In this document: one piece after another, positions 59,154-60,850 of the stretch
How the letters are laid out: the number at the start of each line of letters is the position of its first letter
Position numbering within the stretch: position 1 is the first letter of the stretch
DNA from: Thermoplasmata archaeon
GTDB lineage: Archaea > Thermoplasmatota > Thermoplasmata > Lutacidiplasmatales > UBA184
Direction of reading: 5' to 3'
Length of the DNA stretch: 60,850 bases
Assembly (NCBI GenBank): GCA_022750455.1
Contig: JAKIVR010000006.1
Coordinates: 1 to 60,850 of the forward strand
Translations under genes and position numbers: made by a program
Notes under the pieces: generated by a model
Seen by the model: only the letters and a program-made list of their open reading frames with translations
Databases searched by the model: none
Told to the model about the DNA's origin: nothing

Positions 59154-60850
59154 GTGGCGTTGCCGGGACCGGGAGGCGCGCTGTGGGCCGCGGAGCTGCT
59201 CCTGTGGGCGGCCCTGTACGTTCCGCTCGGAGATCTGATCCGAGGGATCGGGGCCCGACGGATCCCCCTCCTTCGCCTCGAGGACCCGATCGAGAGGATC
59301 CTGGTGGACCTGTATCTCGGCGGGGCGGTCGTCTACACCGTCGCCGCCGTGCCGATCGGCGCGTGGGGACCCTGGACCGCGTGGGTCCTGTGGATCGGCG
59401 GAGTCGCCGGGTGGGTGGCGTACTACGAATGGCGCCGCCGGGCGAAGGAGGCGCCGGGGGTCATCACCGCTTGGTCCCGCCTGATCCGCCTCCCCCAGTT
59501 GGTGGTGATCGCCGTGACCGCCGGGCTCTTCGCCGTCGAGCTCTCGCTCGCGGAGGCCGCGGCCTCGGGGAACACGTTCGATTCCAGCGTTCTCGCCACC
59601 TTCACCGGCCTCACCCAGCTCCACCACCAGCTCCCGTCGAACTTCTCTCCGGTCACCGCCCAGGCGATCCTGTACCCGCAAGGCAGCACGGCGTGGCTCG
59701 TCGCGCTCCCCGGAGCGTTCGACGTCCCCGGCGCCCGACTCGCCCTGCTGGTCACTCCGCTCTTCCTCGCCCTGGTTCCGCTCGCCGCGTACGTGTGGGG
59801 GCGTCGATGGTTCGCGAGCGACCGGGCCGGAGCGGCGTTCGCGTTGACCTTCGCGTTGCTCGCGAGCTGGACTCGGCTCCTCTTCCAAGGGAGCAACGAC
59901 TTCGTCTTCGCCTTCCCTCTCGTTCTCCTCCTGTGGGCGTGGATGCCCCTCTGGACACGGCCGGATCCGCCCCTGTGGGGCGACGCTCTGGCGTACGGCC
60001 TCTTCGCCGGGTACTCCGCCGCGCTCAACCCCGTGGGCGCAGAGCTGCTGTTCCCGATGTTGATCCTGGTGGCGGTCGCGGCGACGCCTCGATTCAGTGG
60101 CCGATTCTTCGCATGGGGGGTACGGTGGGTCGGGAGTCTGGGGGTCGCTCTCGTGCCGGTGATCCCCTCGCTCGCGGTCGCGTGGGCGGGGGCCGCCAGC
60201 TTCGCTCTGACGCCGGGGGCGCTGCCTCCCCCACCCGCTCCGGCGACGATCCCGGTCGGCTCCAACCTGCTCGGTCTCCTCGACCCGTTCCTGTTCCAGG
60301 CGGACGATGTTCGTCTCTCCCCGCTCCCGGGTCTCCGCGTGGAGCTCGCAGTGCTCTTGGTGGTCGGGCTCGCGTTGCTGTACGTCCCAGGATTCCTCGG
60401 CCGGGAATCCCCCGGCTGGGCCCGGCTTCGACGGTTCCTCCCGAGCTCGTTCGTGGTCGTCGCCGCGCTGGCCGCCGCCAGCCTCGGTGGTGGGGGAGTC
60501 CCCGGAATCTCCCGGATCGCCTCGCTGACCAGCCCGCCGGAGGCGTCCCTCCTCCTGTTCTCCGTGTTCGCGGCCGTCGCCGCCCTTCCTCTCGTCTGGC
60601 TGTTCGAGGCGGCGAGCGGTGGCGGTTCGGCCCGGCCCCCCGAAGGAGTCCCGGTCGCGGCGGTACCGGCCTACCTTCGCGCTCCTCGATCGAGAGAGCG
60701 GACCCAGACGCTCCTTTGCCTCGTGCTCGCCGCGGCGTTGCTCGTCCCGGGGCTGGCGCTCACGGTCACGCAAGTACCGCAGTATGGCACCGCGGTGTAC
60801 AACGAGTTCGGGAACGTCACGCCTCAGGATTACGAGCTGCTCGAATGGTC
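59154..60850 (+). CDS. Large multi-membrane protein, probable glycosyltransferase-like (cut by window edge)
   Basis: At least 565 residues from GTG with no stop before the window ends. A polytopic membrane protein with about a dozen hydrophobic segments. Several hydrophilic parts are seen, such as YNEFGNVTPQDYELLEW near the end, a segment typical of large membrane-bound glycosyltransferases (GT-C type) just after a TM. The luminal loop near residues 145-175 (LTQLHHQLPSNFSPVTAQAI) also suits that class. No family assigned firmly. Divergent from the flippase, suggesting a glycan-assembly locus. Confidence 0.65.
   Translation, partial: MALPGPGGALWAAELLLWAALYVPLGDLIRGIGARRIPLLRLEDPIERILVDLYLGGAVVYTVAAVPIGAWGPWTAWVLWIGGVAGWVAYYEWRRRAKEAPGVITAWSRLIRLPQLVVIAVTAGLFAVELSLAEAAASGNTFDSSVLATFTGLTQLHHQLPSNFSPVTAQAILYPQGSTAWLVALPGAFDVPGARLALLVTPLFLALVPLAAYVWGRRWFASDRAGAAFALTFALLASWTRLLFQGSNDFVFAFPLVLLLWAWMPLWTRPDPPLWGDALAYGLFAGYSAALNPVGAELLFPMLILVAVAATPRFSGRFFAWGVRWVGSLGVALVPVIPSLAVAWAGAASFALTPGALPPPPAPATIPVGSNLLGLLDPFLFQADDVRLSPLPGLRVELAVLLVVGLALLYVPGFLGRESPGWARLRRFLPSSFVVVAALAAASLGGGGVPGISRIASLTSPPEASLLLFSVFAAVAALPLVWLFEAASGGGSARPPEGVPVAAVPAYLRAPRSRERTQTLLCLVLAAALLVPGLALTVTQVPQYGTAVYNEFGNVTPQDYELLEW

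Noticed and set aside
59088-60773. A 561-codon minus-strand open frame at the right edge.
   Set aside because: Very polar Arg/Glu/Gly-rich product; the plus strand carries a continuous hydrophobic coding frame from GTG 59154 with a TATA box.
1-60850. CRISPR arrays, insertion sequences or prophage remnants.
   Set aside because: No direct repeat series, transposase, integrase or terminal inverted repeats were seen on reading both strands.

Overview
This is a high-GC archaeal chromosome segment. The archaeal signature genes are proteasome alpha, SBDS, Rrp4/Rrp41/Rrp42, RNA polymerase subunit Rpo12, eL43, EF-2 with a diphthamide site, RadB, a family-B DNA polymerase, Lhr, Trm1 and an intron-containing tRNA-Trp. 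Many genes have an A/T-rich TATA-like box about 25-32 nt upstream of the start codon, which implies leaderless mRNAs; several of those starts are GTG. Thermopsin-type and YVTN-type surface proteins together with a bacterial-type UvrB suggest an uncultivated Thermoplasmatota lineage. That placement is inference, not something the sequence proves. No plasmid, virus, IS or CRISPR signature was seen.

Layout. 1-1.2 kb: start of a YVTN beta-propeller surface protein and tRNA-Trp. 1.3-5.6 kb: a BtuF/BtuC/BtuD-type ABC importer facing a winged-helix regulator. 5.7-8.5 kb: uvrB and larE. 8.6-13.8 kb: lhr, trm1, a THEP1 NTPase and an Mtq2-like methyltransferase. 13.8-19.6 kb: two secreted anchored proteins sharing a C-terminal module (one with a thermopsin domain), then purQ and a PfkB kinase. 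19.7-24.1 kb: an operon-like run of amidohydrolase, glyS, a coiled-coil protein, a P-loop kinase and sixA. 23.9-28.7 kb: two tandem thymidylate-kinase paralogues, Ppx/GppA, an unknown protein and an HTH regulator. 28.8-32.4 kb: metallophosphoesterase, a YyaL-like thioredoxin protein and a membrane protein. 32.6-37 kb: the exosome superoperon psmA-sbds-rrp4-rrp41-rrp42-rpl37ae-rpo12. 37-40.5 kb: a five-gene operon encoding four paralogous secreted proteins and a two-TM protein. 40.7-45.4 kb: radB, ogt, fusA, rpsG, rpsL. 45.5-51.6 kb: polB, a DMT permease, purM, pyrC. 51.7-56 kb: a MacB/FtsX-type ABC system and a DedA protein. 56-60.85 kb: envelope genes, a flippase, and a large multi-membrane protein that runs off the window.

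The main under-described item is the five-gene operon at 37.0-40.46 kb. Its four products share an N-terminal membrane segment, two aligned cysteines and a closely similar C-terminal beta motif. It has a palindromic AT-rich promoter, and a perfect hairpin follows the first gene, an arrangement reminiscent of fibre or pilus operons that overproduce one subunit. Other notable points are a second thymidylate kinase with Lys-to-Arg in its P-loop, a trm1 whose conserved N-terminus lies upstream of any ATG/GTG/TTG, unusual residues in the EF-2 G domain, and overlapping 3' ends at six of nine convergent gene pairs.
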